Shown here: piece after piece, positions 45,112 through 54,566 of the stretch
Position numbering within the stretch: the stretch's first letter is position 1
Layout of the letters: each line of letters starts with the position of its first letter
Assembly: GCF_018279165.1 (NCBI RefSeq)
Contig: NZ_CP047291.1
Location: 1 to 64,000 of the forward strand
DNA length: 64,000 nt
Direction: 5' to 3'
Source of the DNA: Falsirhodobacter algicola
Lineage (GTDB): Bacteria; Pseudomonadota; Alphaproteobacteria; Rhodobacterales; Rhodobacteraceae
Notes under the pieces: model-generated
Database searches by the model: none
Told to the model about the DNA's origin: nothing
The model's input: only the letters and a program-made list of their open reading frames with translations
Program-made: the position numbers and the translations under genes

Positions 45112-46029
45112 ATGGCGCCGATAACCGAAAAACACACCGCCGCGCCGCGCAAGCGCAGATCACGGCAATCCTTGGCACCTTGGCTGTTCCTCGCGCCGGG
45201 TTTCGCGATGTTTCTGGTCTATGTGATCGTTCCGGTATTCCAATCGATGTGGGTGTCCTTCTTCGAATGGGACGGGCTCAGCCCCAAGATCTGGATAGGG
45301 CTTGGCAACTATATCGAACTGTTCGACGACGAGGCGTTCTACACCTCGCTCAAGAACAACGTGATCTGGCTTGCGCTCTATATGCTGGCGGTGCCGGCGG
45401 GGCTGATGATCGCGCTGTTCCTGAACCAGACGGTCCGCGGCATCCGCATCTACAAATCTCTGTTCTTCTTTCCGTTCGTGATCTCGCAGGTGGTCGTCGG
45501 GCTGATCTTCTCGTGGTTCTACGCGCCCGATTTCGGCCTGTTCTACAAGCTGATCGAATGGGTGACGGGATCGCAGGTGGCCATTCTGGCGGATGAGCAT
45601 CTGGTTACCTATGGCATCATCGTGGCCGGGCTGTGGCCGCAGATCGCCTATTGCATGATCCTCTACCTCACCGGCCTGAACGCGGTGGCCCCCGATCAGA
45701 TCGAAGCGGCCCGCCTCGATGGTGCGAAGGGGATGAAGATGCTGTGGTATGTGGTGCTACCGCAGCTTCGCCCGGCCACCTTCATCGCGCTAGTGGTCAC
45801 GGTGATCGGCGCGCTGCGCAGTTTCGATCTGGTCTCGATCATGACATCGGGCGGCCCCTACGGCTCCAGCCGGGTGCTGTCCTACTACATGTATGAACAG
45901 GCGCTGTCGGAATACGGCTACCGGATGGGCTATGGCGCGGCAATCGCCGTGGTGCTGTTCGCCATCATGATGATCTTCATTTCGGGCTTCATCTGGAAGA
46001 TGTGGCGCGACGAACAAGGAGCGCGCTGA
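45112..46029 (+). CDS. ABC sugar importer permease 1 (MalF/UgpA type)
   Basis: A 305-residue inner-membrane protein with six helices (LAPWLFLAPGFAMFLVYVIV first). The EAA loop reads EAARLDGAKGMKMLWYVVLP, and SGGPYGSSRVLSYYMYEQAL is typical of CUT1 permeases. ATG 45112 lies 8 bases after GGGGGGAG; a GTG at 45106 is also in frame. Its stop overlaps the next ATG as TGATG. Confidence 0.93.
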   Translation: MAPITEKHTAAPRKRRSRQSLAPWLFLAPGFAMFLVYVIVPVFQSMWVSFFEWDGLSPKIWIGLGNYIELFDDEAFYTSLKNNVIWLALYMLAVPAGLMIALFLNQTVRGIRIYKSLFFFPFVISQVVVGLIFSWFYAPDFGLFYKLIEWVTGSQVAILADEHLVTYGIIVAGLWPQIAYCMILYLTGLNAVAPDQIEAARLDGAKGMKMLWYVVLPQLRPATFIALVVTVIGALRSFDLVSIMTSGGPYGSSRVLSYYMYEQALSEYGYRMGYGAAIAVVLFAIMMIFISGFIWKMWRDEQGAR

Positions 46030-46874
46030 TGTTCCCGCGTCCCATCCAAGGCCTGTCGCCGACCGCGCAGCGCGCCTACAAGATCGCGCTGCCGGTGATG
46101 CTGATCCTGTGGCTTCTGCCCTTGCTGGGCGTCGCCATGACCTCGGTGCGCCCGACATCCGATCTGGCGGCCGGCAATTATTTCGGCTGGCCCTCGGCGC
46201 TGGCGTTCGACAACTACCTGACGGTCTTCAAGAACACCGCGCTCGATAAATACCTGCTCAACAGTTTCAAGGTCACGATCCCCACGGTGATCGGGGCCGT
46301 GGGCCTGTCGTGCCTGACGGGGTTCGCGCTGGCCATCTACAAGTTCCGGGCCAATCACCTGCTGTTCTTCATGTTCGTGGCGGGCAACTTCGTGCCGTTC
46401 CAGATCCTGATGGTGCCCGTGCGCGATCTGACGGTCAGCCTCGGCCTCTACAATTCCATTTCCGGCCTCGCGCTGTTTCATATCGCGTTCCAGACGGGGT
46501 TCTGCACGCTGTTCATGCGCAATTTCATCAAGGGTCTGCCCTTCGATCTGATCGAGGTCGCGCGGGTGGAGGGGGTCACCGAATGGCAGATCTTCCGCCA
46601 TGTGGTGATGCCGCTGATGCGTCCGGCCATCGCGGCACTGTCGGTCTTGGTGTTCACCTTCATCTGGAACGACTATTTCTGGGCGATGGTGCTGACCACG
46701 GGCGCGGATACGCAGCCGATCACCGCAGGGCTCAACAGTCTGAACGGCCAGTGGATCGCGGCGTGGAATCTGGTGTCGGCAGGGTCCATCCTTGCCGCCC
46801 TGCCGCCCGTTCTGATGTTCTTTGCGATGCAGCGCCATTTCATCGCAGGTTTGACCTTGGGGGCCGTGAAGTGA
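46029..46874 (+). CDS. ABC sugar importer permease 2 (MalG/UgpE type)
   Basis: A 281-residue CUT1 permease with six helices and the EAA loop EVARVEGVTEWQIFRHVVMP. FIWNDYFWAMVLTTGADTQP is a family segment. It pairs with permease 1 and the ATPase at 41730-42788. It overlaps the upstream stop by one base and the alpha-galactosidase GTG by four. Confidence 0.93.
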   Translation: MFPRPIQGLSPTAQRAYKIALPVMLILWLLPLLGVAMTSVRPTSDLAAGNYFGWPSALAFDNYLTVFKNTALDKYLLNSFKVTIPTVIGAVGLSCLTGFALAIYKFRANHLLFFMFVAGNFVPFQILMVPVRDLTVSLGLYNSISGLALFHIAFQTGFCTLFMRNFIKGLPFDLIEVARVEGVTEWQIFRHVVMPLMRPAIAALSVLVFTFIWNDYFWAMVLTTGADTQPITAGLNSLNGQWIAAWNLVSAGSILAALPPVLMFFAMQRHFIAGLTLGAVK

Positions 46875-48943
46875 GCCAGCCACAGATCTGGCATCTGGGT
46901 GATGCCTGCCAGAGCCTTGTCCTTCTGGCCGAAAACAACGAGTTGCCGCAGATCGTCTATTGGGGGGCGCCGCTGATCGGGGAGTATCCCGCAGGCGCGC
47001 ACCGGATGGATGTGACTGGCGGAATGCTGGACCGGAACCCGGACCTGTCGATCTGCCCGGAGGCGGCGCGCAGCTTTCCGGGGCAGGCGGGCCTTCGGGC
47101 GCGCTCGCAGGACGGGGCGATCCTTTTGCCGCGCTTCGGGTTCGAGGGGGCGGAGGAGGGGGAGAACACCCTGACCCTCAGCTATCGCGACGGGGGGCTG
47201 CGCTATGTCGCAACCTTCGGCATCAACCCCCGCACGCATGTCCTGACGGCGCAGGCATCGGTGGTGTCGGACCGCCCGATTCATCTGGACTGGCTGGCCG
47301 CGCCGGTCTTTCCCGCGCCGCAGCTTGCGGATGAGATGATCGATTTTTCGGGCCGCTGGATCGGTGAGTTCCGGATGCAGCGGCATCCTTGGCGCGCGGG
47401 CATCCATGCGCGTGACAACCGGACGGGCCGGACGGGGCACGAACATTTCCCCGCGATCCTGCTGCCCGGCCGGGGCGCGACCAATACCGGCGGCGAGGTC
47501 TGGGCGCTGCATTACGGATGGTCCGGCGGCCATGGCATGGTGGCCGAGGAATTGCCCGATGGCCGCCGCCAGATCCAGTTCGGCCATGCACCGCAGACCG
47601 AGCATGGGGCCGCCACCGCGTTCCAAACGGCGCCGCTTTATGCCGCCTATTCGCCCCATGGTCTGAACGGCTGCGCCACCGCCTATCAGCGCCACCTGCG
47701 CGACGAGATCGTGACGTGGCCGCACCCCGAACGTCCGCGCCCCGTGCATTACAACTGCTGGGAGGCGATCTATTTCGACCATTCGCTGACCGCGCTTCAA
47801 GACATCGCGACCCGCGCCGCCGATCTGGGGGCCGAGCGGTTCGTGCTGGATGACGGCTGGTTCGGGCGCCGCGATGACGATACCTCGTCCCTCGGGGACT
47901 GGACGATCGATCCGCGCAAATATCCCGAAGGGCTCGGCCCGCTGATCGACCATGTCCACGGGCTGGGAATGACGTTCGGCATCTGGTTCGAGCCGGAAAT
48001 GGTCAACCCCGACAGCGACATCTACCGCGCCCATCCCGATTGGGCGCTTGGTCCGGCGGATCAGGGGCTGGGGCGGCAGCAGATGGTACTGGACATGTCG
48101 CAACCGGATGTCCGCGCCTATCTTCATGGCCGGATCGCGGCGGTTCTGAAGGCCCATGACATCGATTATATCAAATGGGATCACAACCGCGTCCTGCCCT
48201 ATGCCGATGCGGCCCAAACGCGCGGCACCTATGCGCTGCTGGACCGACTGCGCGCCGATTTTCCGGGGGTGGAGATCGAAAGCTGTGCCTCGGGCGGGGG
48301 GCGGATCGATTTCGGGATCATGGCCCGCACACAACGCGTCTGGCTGTCGGACAGCAACGATGCGCTGGAGCGGCTGCGTATCCAGCACGATGCCGCGCTG
48401 TTCCTGCCGATGGCGGTGACCGGCAGCCATGTCGGCCCGCGCCATTGCCATACCTCGGGGCGGGTGATCGACATCCAGATGCGCGCATGGGTCGCGGCGG
48501 CCCGGCATATGGGGTTCGAAATGGACCCGCGCGAATTGACGGAGGACGAGGCCGCGGTGCTGCGCGATGTGACCGCGTGGTGGAAGGTCAACCGCGACTG
48601 GATGCGCCGCGCCGATATCCTGCGGCTGGAAAGCGCGGACCCGGCGGTGATCGCCGAACAGCAGCTGTCCGAAGACGGGGCGCGGTTCGTCGTGTTCGCG
48701 GGCCGGGCGGAGAGTTCGGAGCAGATCCTGCCCCGGCCCCTGCGCCTTGCGCAGCTTGACCCAGAGGCACGATACCGTATCACCCTGCGCAACCGCGCCG
48801 ATGCGGTGGGCCTGTCGCGCGGGGCACCGGCGCTGAAAACGGGCGATCTGATCCTGACGGGTCAGTATTTGATGGGGCAGGGGATCAACCTGCCCTGGAG
48901 TTTCCCGCTGACGATGTGGGTTTGCGAGGGAGAAAAGCTATGA
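46871..48943 (+). CDS. Alpha-galactosidase, glycoside hydrolase family 36
   Basis: A 690-residue GH36 enzyme. It has an N-terminal beta-sandwich (about 1-290), a TIM barrel with FVLDDGWFGRRDDD, FGIWFEPEMVNPDSD, nucleophile Asp437 in YIKWDHNR and the acid/base region WLSDSND (491-497), then a C-terminal beta domain. No signal peptide is present, so it works in the cytoplasm on imported alpha-galactosides. The GTG start is set by the GTGA overlap with permease 2. Together with the GH2 enzyme it releases galactose from both anomeric types. Confidence 0.94.
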   Translation: MSQPQIWHLGDACQSLVLLAENNELPQIVYWGAPLIGEYPAGAHRMDVTGGMLDRNPDLSICPEAARSFPGQAGLRARSQDGAILLPRFGFEGAEEGENTLTLSYRDGGLRYVATFGINPRTHVLTAQASVVSDRPIHLDWLAAPVFPAPQLADEMIDFSGRWIGEFRMQRHPWRAGIHARDNRTGRTGHEHFPAILLPGRGATNTGGEVWALHYGWSGGHGMVAEELPDGRRQIQFGHAPQTEHGAATAFQTAPLYAAYSPHGLNGCATAYQRHLRDEIVTWPHPERPRPVHYNCWEAIYFDHSLTALQDIATRAADLGAERFVLDDGWFGRRDDDTSSLGDWTIDPRKYPEGLGPLIDHVHGLGMTFGIWFEPEMVNPDSDIYRAHPDWALGPADQGLGRQQMVLDMSQPDVRAYLHGRIAAVLKAHDIDYIKWDHNRVLPYADAAQTRGTYALLDRLRADFPGVEIESCASGGGRIDFGIMARTQRVWLSDSNDALERLRIQHDAALFLPMAVTGSHVGPRHCHTSGRVIDIQMRAWVAAARHMGFEMDPRELTEDEAAVLRDVTAWWKVNRDWMRRADILRLESADPAVIAEQQLSEDGARFVVFAGRAESSEQILPRPLRLAQLDPEARYRITLRNRADAVGLSRGAPALKTGDLILTGQYLMGQGINLPWSFPLTMWVCEGEKL

Positions 48944-49827
48944 CATCCGATCATTGGATCGCCGCCGATTGGGGAACGACGAACCTGCGGCTTTGGGCGA
49001 TGCGCGGCGCGGAGGTGGTGCATCAGCGCGCCTCGGCTCGAGGGATGGGCGGCTTGAACCGGACCGAGTTCGCGCAGGTCCTTGCGGATGAAACCGCCGA
49101 TTGGGCCGAATGGACGGGGGCCGCGATCGTGGCCTGCGGGATGGTCGGTTCCCGTCAGGGCTGGCACGAGGCCCCCTATGCCAAGGCTCCTACCTTGGCG
49201 CAGACGCCCCTGGCCAATGTGCCGGGCACCAGGGTCTGGATCACCTGCGGCGTATCGCAGGACAATCCGGCAGATGTGATGCGCGGCGAGGAGACGCAGA
49301 TCGCGGGCCTGCTGGCGGCGCGCGCCGATTTCGAGGGCGTGGTCTGCCTGCCCGGCACCCATACCAAATGGGCGCATATCTCTGCCGGAGAAATCTGTTC
49401 GTTCCAGAGCTTCATGACCGGTGAGGTGTTCGAGCTGTTGGCCGGAAAATCGGTTCTGCGGCATACGGTTGCATCCTCTTGCGCCACGGAGGAGGAAGCC
49501 TTCGATGCCGCGGTGAACGATGCGCTGGCACAGCCGCACCGGGCCTATGGGCGGCTGTTCCAGTTGCGCGCAGGGGCGTTGATCGGCGATCTGTCGCCCG
49601 AAACGGCGCGCTCGACGCTGTCGGGGCTGCTGATCGGCTGGGAACTGGCGGGGGCCAAACCCTACTGGCTTGGCCAAGAGGTTGCGCTGATCGGCGCGCC
49701 CGCGCTGGCGGCGCTTTATGCGCGCGCGCTGCGGCATCAGGGCGTTCAGGTCAGCGAGGCGGATGCAGAGGCGGCAACCCTTGCGGGGCTGCACCGCGCA
49801 TGGAAACGGATCGGAGAAACGGCATGA
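48940..49827 (+). CDS. dgoK: 2-dehydro-3-deoxygalactonokinase
   Basis: A 295-residue ASKHA-type sugar kinase. IAADWGTTNLRLWAMRG is the phosphate-1 motif, GMVGSRQGWHEAPY and CLPGTHTKWAHISAG are DgoK landmarks. It phosphorylates 2-dehydro-3-deoxygalactonate at C6. Both ends overlap neighbours by 4 bases. Confidence 0.95.
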   Translation: MTSDHWIAADWGTTNLRLWAMRGAEVVHQRASARGMGGLNRTEFAQVLADETADWAEWTGAAIVACGMVGSRQGWHEAPYAKAPTLAQTPLANVPGTRVWITCGVSQDNPADVMRGEETQIAGLLAARADFEGVVCLPGTHTKWAHISAGEICSFQSFMTGEVFELLAGKSVLRHTVASSCATEEEAFDAAVNDALAQPHRAYGRLFQLRAGALIGDLSPETARSTLSGLLIGWELAGAKPYWLGQEVALIGAPALAALYARALRHQGVQVSEADAEAATLAGLHRAWKRIGETA

Positions 49828-50420
49828 ATCTGGTAGCAATCCTGCGCGGGCTGACCCCCGCCGAGGCCGTGGACATCGGTGCGGCCCTTGTCGGGGCCGG
49901 GATCACGCGGATCGAGGTTCCGATGAACTCGCCCGATCCGCTGGACAGCATCGCCGCCCTTCAGGTGCGGTTCGGGGATCGGGCTGCGATCGGCGCGGGC
50001 ACGGTGCTGACCGTGGCGCAGGTGTCGCAGGTGGCCGAAACCGGGGCGCGGCTGATCGTGTCCCCCAATTGCAACGTGGAGGTGATCCGCGCATCCAAGA
50101 CGCTTGGCATGGAAAGCTTTCCGGGCGTGATGACACCGACCGAGGCCTTTGCTGCCATCGACGCGGGGGCGGATGCGCTGAAGCTGTTTCCGGGCGATCT
50201 GATTGGCCCCATAGGCCTGCGGGCGATGAAGGCGGTGCTGCCGCCCGACATGCCGCTTTATGCCGTGGGGGGCGTGACGCCTGCGAACATGGCCGACTGG
50301 TTGGCGGCCGGTGCCACAGGCTTCGGCATCGGCTCGTCGATCTACAAACCGGGGGACAGCGCCGAGGTTGTGGCGGGCAAGGCCGAGGCGCTGGTGGCCG
50401 CATGGACGAACGCGCAATGA
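49824..50420 (+). CDS. dgoA: 2-dehydro-3-deoxy-6-phosphogalactonate aldolase
   Basis: A 198-residue KDPG/KDPGal-type class I aldolase. LVAILRGLTPAEAVDIGAAL has the catalytic glutamate region, GAGTVLTVAQVSQV follows, and the Schiff-base lysine lies in GADALKLFPGDLIG. It splits the sugar acid phosphate into pyruvate and glyceraldehyde 3-phosphate. The stop overlaps the lactonase ATG. Confidence 0.95.
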   Translation: MNLVAILRGLTPAEAVDIGAALVGAGITRIEVPMNSPDPLDSIAALQVRFGDRAAIGAGTVLTVAQVSQVAETGARLIVSPNCNVEVIRASKTLGMESFPGVMTPTEAFAAIDAGADALKLFPGDLIGPIGLRAMKAVLPPDMPLYAVGGVTPANMADWLAAGATGFGIGSSIYKPGDSAEVVAGKAEALVAAWTNAQ

Positions 50421-51268
50421 CGGCGGCGGTCTTCGATCCGACGCCCTGCGTGCTGGGAGAGGGGGCCTTGTGGCACCCCGACAGCCAGAGCCTGATCTGG
50501 TTCGACATCCTCGGGCGACGCATGTTCCAGCGCGGGGAAACGGGGGCGGTGCGGCGGTTCGAGTTCGACCAATACGTCTCGGCGGCGGGGCGCGTTTCGG
50601 AACATACGGTGATCCTTGCATCGCAGAATGCGCTGAACCTCCTCGATCTGCGGACGGGCGCGCATGAGGTGCTGGTACCGCTGGACGCCGAAAACCCGCT
50701 GACCCGATCCAATGACGGGCGCGCCGATCCGCAAGGCGGCTTCTGGATCGGGACGATGGCGATCGCGGTGGCGCCGGGGGCCGGTGCGATCTGGCGGTAT
50801 CACAAGGGCGAACTGCGCAAGCTTTTCCCGAACATCACCATTCCGAACTCGATCTGTTTCGCGCCCGATGGCGGCCATGCCTATTTCTCCGACACGGCCC
50901 GCGCGATCATCTGGAAGGTGCGCCTCGATGCGCAGGGATGGCCCATGGCCGAGCCGGAGGTCTTCGCCGATCTGCGCGGCGAAGGGCTCAACCCCGATGG
51001 CGCGGTCGTCGATGTCGAAGGGGCCTTGTGGTCCGCGCAATGGGGCGCAAGCCGCGTGGCCCGCTACGATGCGGCGGGGACATTCATCGACGCGGTCACG
51101 TTCCCCGCGACGCAGATCAGTTGCCCGGCCTTTGGCGGGGCGGGGCTGACGACGCTCTTCGCCACCTCGGCCGCCGAGGGGCTGGTCGATCCGGCAGCGT
51201 TGGAAGGCGCCGTGTTTGCCGCCGCCGATGTCGGCAAGGGGCAAGAAGAACACAGCGTCTTGATTTGA
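50417..51268 (+). CDS. SMP-30/gluconolactonase-family lactonase (probable galactonolactonase)
   Basis: A 283-residue six-bladed beta-propeller. CVLGEGALWHPDSQSLIWFD carries the first metal glutamate, and RSNDGRADPQGGFWIGTM, IPNSICFAPDGGHAYFSDT and GLNPDGAVVDVEGALWSAQW carry the remaining ligands. In this operon it should hydrolyse D-galactonolactone made by galactose dehydrogenase. ATG 50417 gives an ATGA overlap; ATG 50402 in the same frame is the longer option. Confidence 0.9.
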   Translation: MTAAVFDPTPCVLGEGALWHPDSQSLIWFDILGRRMFQRGETGAVRRFEFDQYVSAAGRVSEHTVILASQNALNLLDLRTGAHEVLVPLDAENPLTRSNDGRADPQGGFWIGTMAIAVAPGAGAIWRYHKGELRKLFPNITIPNSICFAPDGGHAYFSDTARAIIWKVRLDAQGWPMAEPEVFADLRGEGLNPDGAVVDVEGALWSAQWGASRVARYDAAGTFIDAVTFPATQISCPAFGGAGLTTLFATSAAEGLVDPAALEGAVFAAADVGKGQEEHSVLI

Positions 51269-51275
51269 CGCCACT

Positions 51276-51299
51276 CTACGGGCCATTTACGGCCCGTAG
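51276..51299 (+). terminator. Hairpin terminator after the galactose operon
   Basis: CTACGGGCC (51276-51284) pairs perfectly with GGCCCGTAG (51291-51299) over ATTTAC, 8 bases after the lactonase stop. The following bases are not T-rich. Position at the end of the operon supports termination. The remaining gap to 51469 shows nothing further that I can name. Confidence 0.6.
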
Positions 51300-51469
51300 G
51301 ACGATATCGACAGGGCCAGACCGTTCGCCGCGCAAATCCGTTGCGGGTGTGACACGCGGCACCGCCGGATCGCCCGATGCAACCCCCCGCCCAAGCTTCG
51401 CTCGGCCTTTGCTGGCCAGCGCAGACGCCCCTCGGCGCCCCTATGACCATTTATCGACCGCTGTATTGA

Positions 51470-52219
51470 ATGACCCTATTATCAGACCCGACAGAGCAGA
51501 GCCGCTTATACCAGCAGGATGCGTGGTTCGTCCGCTTGGCCGCGAACAATCCGATCGCAGAGGGGCGGGAGAGCAAGGTCTATAGCCGCCCCGGCAAGCC
51601 GAGCCAGCTTGTGAAGGTACGAAAGTACCGCCAAGCGAAGAACTTCGGCGTTCTGAAGCGCCTCAAGAACGCGGTCCGGCGCAGGTTTGGCATTTCGCCC
51701 GACACCTACAATTACCACAAGAACATCCGCCGCCAGTATCAGGCCTATCTCGACGCCTCGTTGCGCGTGGAAACCCTGCGGCGGCCGCCCCCCATCGCGC
51801 ATCTGCGCGGGCTGCTTCTGACGGATGTGGGATTTTCCATCGTCGTGCAGAAGATCCGGAACGAAGACGGGGATATCGCGCCGACGGTCGGGGAGATCGT
51901 CTCGAAGAAGCTTATGGATGCCGCGCAGCTTGCGGACCTTCTGACGGAATTCGCACGCGATATGCGGGCGTTCCATATCCTCGGCTACGATCTGACGCTG
52001 AACAACCTTCTCTATGAGACGCGCCATGGTCGCTCGCGCATCGTGCTGATCGACGGCTATGGCCCGCGCAGCATGATCCCTTTGCGCAGCTGGTCCCGCA
52101 GGCTCAACGATACATGCCTGGCCGAGCAGTTCGCGATCATGGCCCCCAAGATCGGATGCGTCTGGGATGCGGGGATCTGGGGCTTCCGGCCCGCAGGCCA
52201 TGCGTCGGCCCCGCCCTAA
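51470..52219 (+). CDS. YrbL-family protein (kinase-like fold)
   Basis: A 249-residue soluble protein resembling the PhoP-network protein YrbL. NPIAEGRESKVYSRPGKPSQ and LVKVRKYRQAKNFGVLKRLK look like a glycine-poor nucleotide-binding start with a lysine. HILGYDLTLNNLLYE resembles a kinase catalytic loop (D with N five residues later), and IVLIDGYGPRSMIPLRSW carries a following aspartate. The function of the family is not settled. It stands alone between the galactose and tetronate operons, and no partner is evident. No signal peptide or helices. Confidence 0.72.
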   Translation: MTLLSDPTEQSRLYQQDAWFVRLAANNPIAEGRESKVYSRPGKPSQLVKVRKYRQAKNFGVLKRLKNAVRRRFGISPDTYNYHKNIRRQYQAYLDASLRVETLRRPPPIAHLRGLLLTDVGFSIVVQKIRNEDGDIAPTVGEIVSKKLMDAAQLADLLTEFARDMRAFHILGYDLTLNNLLYETRHGRSRIVLIDGYGPRSMIPLRSWSRRLNDTCLAEQFAIMAPKIGCVWDAGIWGFRPAGHASAPP

Positions 52220-52245
52220 GGGCCGCACATCGGATCACAGCGCCA

Positions 52246-52322
52246 TGTGATACGAATTGTGATTCTGCCGTTATATTCTGTGAAATATGTTTTGCATCTG
52301 TGAAGGACGCATGCTCTTGTGA
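52246..52322 (+). promoter_or_regulatory. Array of five TGTGA direct repeats upstream of ltnD (probable DeoR operator)
   Basis: TGTGA occurs at 52246, 52258, 52279, 52299 and 52318, all on the plus strand. The last four are spaced 21, 20 and 19 bases, about two helical turns. An inverted copy TCACA sits at 52235-52239. A DeoR repressor is encoded in the operon, and several DeoR-family proteins bind direct repeats, so this is the likely operator and promoter region. Confidence 0.6.
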
Positions 52323-52352
52323 CGGGAACACCAGTCACCAAGGGGATGAATC

Positions 52353-53261
52353 ATGGTTGTGGATTCGGGATATCGCGCCTGTGTCGTAGGTCTGGGCTCG
52401 ATGGGGATGGGGGCCGCGCTGTCCTGCCTGCGCGCCGGTATTCCGACCTCGGGGATCGACCTTTCGGAGGCACGGCGCGATCAGTTCGCGGCGGCGGGGG
52501 CCGAAGGGGTCGGCGCGTCGATCGCTGACCTTGAGGGAGAGTTCGACGCGATCCTCGTCCTCGTGGTGAATGCCGCGCAGGCCCGCGCCGTCCTCTTGGG
52601 CGAGGGGGGCGCGGCGGGCCGCATCCGCGCGGGCGGCGTCGCGATCGTCAGCTGCACGCAATCGGCCGAGGATGCCAAGGCGCTCGCGGCCGATCTCGAG
52701 GCGATGGGCGTGCAGATGCTGGATGCGCCGGTCTCGGGCGGCGCGGCCAAGGCCGAGGCGGGCCAGATGACCGTCATGGCCTCGGGCAGCAAGGCCGCCT
52801 TCGCGGCGGCGGGGCCGCTGCTCGAGGCCGTCGCGGGCAAGGTCTACACCATCGGAACGGACATTGGGCTGGGTGCCATGGTGAAGGTCATTCACCAGCT
52901 GCTGGCCGGCGTGCACATCGCCGCCGGGGCCGAGGCCATGGCCATGGCCGCCCGCGCGGGCATCCCGCTCGATACGATGTACGATGTCGTCACCAACGCC
53001 GCCGGCAATTCGTGGATGTTCGAAAACCGCATGAAACATGTGGTGGACGGCGATTACACGCCGCTTTCGGCCGTGGACATCTTCGTCAAGGATCTGGGCC
53101 TCGTAACCGAAACCGGCCGCAGCCTGAAATTCCCGCTGCCGCTCGCCTCGACCGCCTTTGCGATGTTCCAGAGCGCGTCGAACATGGGCTTTGGCGGCGA
53201 GGATGACAGCGCCGTCATCAAGACCTTCTCGGGGATCGACCTGCCCAAGAAGGAGGGCTGA
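52353..53261 (+). CDS. ltnD: L-threonate dehydrogenase
   Basis: A 302-residue beta-hydroxyacid dehydrogenase. VVGLGSMGMGAALSCLRAGI is the NAD motif, DAPVSGGAAKAEAGQMTVMA the substrate loop, and GAMVKVIHQLLAGVHIAAGA has the catalytic lysine. In a cluster with otnI, otnK and otnC it is LtnD, oxidising L-threonate to 2-oxo-tetronate. AAGGGG lies 7 bases before the ATG. First gene of the operon. Confidence 0.92.
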   Translation: MVVDSGYRACVVGLGSMGMGAALSCLRAGIPTSGIDLSEARRDQFAAAGAEGVGASIADLEGEFDAILVLVVNAAQARAVLLGEGGAAGRIRAGGVAIVSCTQSAEDAKALAADLEAMGVQMLDAPVSGGAAKAEAGQMTVMASGSKAAFAAAGPLLEAVAGKVYTIGTDIGLGAMVKVIHQLLAGVHIAAGAEAMAMAARAGIPLDTMYDVVTNAAGNSWMFENRMKHVVDGDYTPLSAVDIFVKDLGLVTETGRSLKFPLPLASTAFAMFQSASNMGFGGEDDSAVIKTFSGIDLPKKEG

Positions 53262-53264
53262 TCC

Positions 53265-54566
53265 ATGATGATCGGCGTCATCGCGGACGATTTCACCGGC
53301 GCGACCGATATTGCGGGCTTTCTGGTGGCGAACGGCCTTGCCACGACCCAGATGATCGGCGTTCCCGAAGCGGGCACCACGGTCGAGGGCGATGCGGTGG
53401 TCGTCTCGCTCAAATCGCGGTCGAACCCGGCGGGCGAGGCCGTGGCCGACAGCCTTGCCGCGCTGGAATGGCTGCAATCGCTGGGATGCCGTCAGATCTT
53501 CCAGAAATACTGCTCGACCTTCGATTCCACCGCAAAGGGCAATATCGGCCCCGTGGCGGATGCGCTGATGGCGGCCATCGGCACGGACATCACCGTGGTC
53601 TGCCCGGCGCTGCCGATCAACGGACGCTCCATCTACAAGGGGTATCTCTTCGTCGGCGATCAGCTTTTGCAGGAGTCGGGGATGAAGGATCACCCCATCA
53701 CGCCGATGACGGATTCGAACCTGATGCGCCTGATGGAGATGCAGTCGAAGGGCCGCGCGGGCGTCGTGACGACGGCCACGGTCGAACGGGGTGTCGAGGC
53801 CGTCCGCGCCGAGATCGAGCGGCTCCGCGCCTCGGGCGTATCCTATGTCGTGCTGGATGCGGTCAGCGACGCGCATTTGGATGTGCTGGGGCAGGCCGTG
53901 GCGGATATGGCGCTCGTCACCGGCGGCTCGGGGCTGGGGGCGGGGATCGCGCGCGCGGTCGCGACCGGCGATACCGGGCGCATCGAGGAATTGGCCCGTG
54001 CCGCAGCCGAAGCCGGCACGCCGCTGCACGGGCCGGGCATCGTCATCTCGGGGTCGTGCTCAGTCATGACGAATGCGCAGGTCGCGGCCTATCGCGATCT
54101 GGCGCCGGTGTTCGATGTGGATGTCGAACGCTGCCTTGCCGATCCGGACGCCTATGGCGCCGAGATGGCCGAATGGGCGCTGGCGCAGCCGCAGGACGGG
54201 GGCCGCCCCGCGCCGCTGATCACCGCGACGGCCAAGCCGGAGGTTCTGCGCGGCATTCAGGCCCGCTACGGCGCCGCCGCATCCGAGGCGGTCGAACGCG
54301 CCTTTGCCGCCGCCGCCCGCAGGCTGGCCGATGGCGGCATCGTCCGCTTCGTCGTCGCCGGGGGCGAGACATCGGGATCGGTGACGCAGGCGCTGGCGGT
54401 ATCGGGCTTTGCCATCGGCCCGCAGATCGCGCCGGGCGTGCCATGGGTCCGCGCGGTGGATCGCCCGCTGTCGCTGGCGCTCAAATCCGGCAATTTCGGC
54501 GCCGAGAGCTTCTTCGTCGATTGCCAACCCGCCGAAATCCGCGCGGTGATCGGAGGGGCGGCATGA
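53265..54566 (+). CDS. otnK: 3-oxo-tetronate kinase (DUF1537 family)
   Basis: A 433-residue kinase of the four-carbon acid sugar kinase family. IGVIADDFTGATDIAGFLVA at the N-terminus and the C-terminal FVVAGGETSGSVTQAL and GNFGAESFF nucleotide region are diagnostic. It phosphorylates 3-oxo-tetronate at O4. The start has AGGAGG upstream; its stop overlaps otnC in an ATGA. Confidence 0.95.
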   Translation: MMIGVIADDFTGATDIAGFLVANGLATTQMIGVPEAGTTVEGDAVVVSLKSRSNPAGEAVADSLAALEWLQSLGCRQIFQKYCSTFDSTAKGNIGPVADALMAAIGTDITVVCPALPINGRSIYKGYLFVGDQLLQESGMKDHPITPMTDSNLMRLMEMQSKGRAGVVTTATVERGVEAVRAEIERLRASGVSYVVLDAVSDAHLDVLGQAVADMALVTGGSGLGAGIARAVATGDTGRIEELARAAAEAGTPLHGPGIVISGSCSVMTNAQVAAYRDLAPVFDVDVERCLADPDAYGAEMAEWALAQPQDGGRPAPLITATAKPEVLRGIQARYGAAASEAVERAFAAAARRLADGGIVRFVVAGGETSGSVTQALAVSGFAIGPQIAPGVPWVRAVDRPLSLALKSGNFGAESFFVDCQPAEIRAVIGGAA

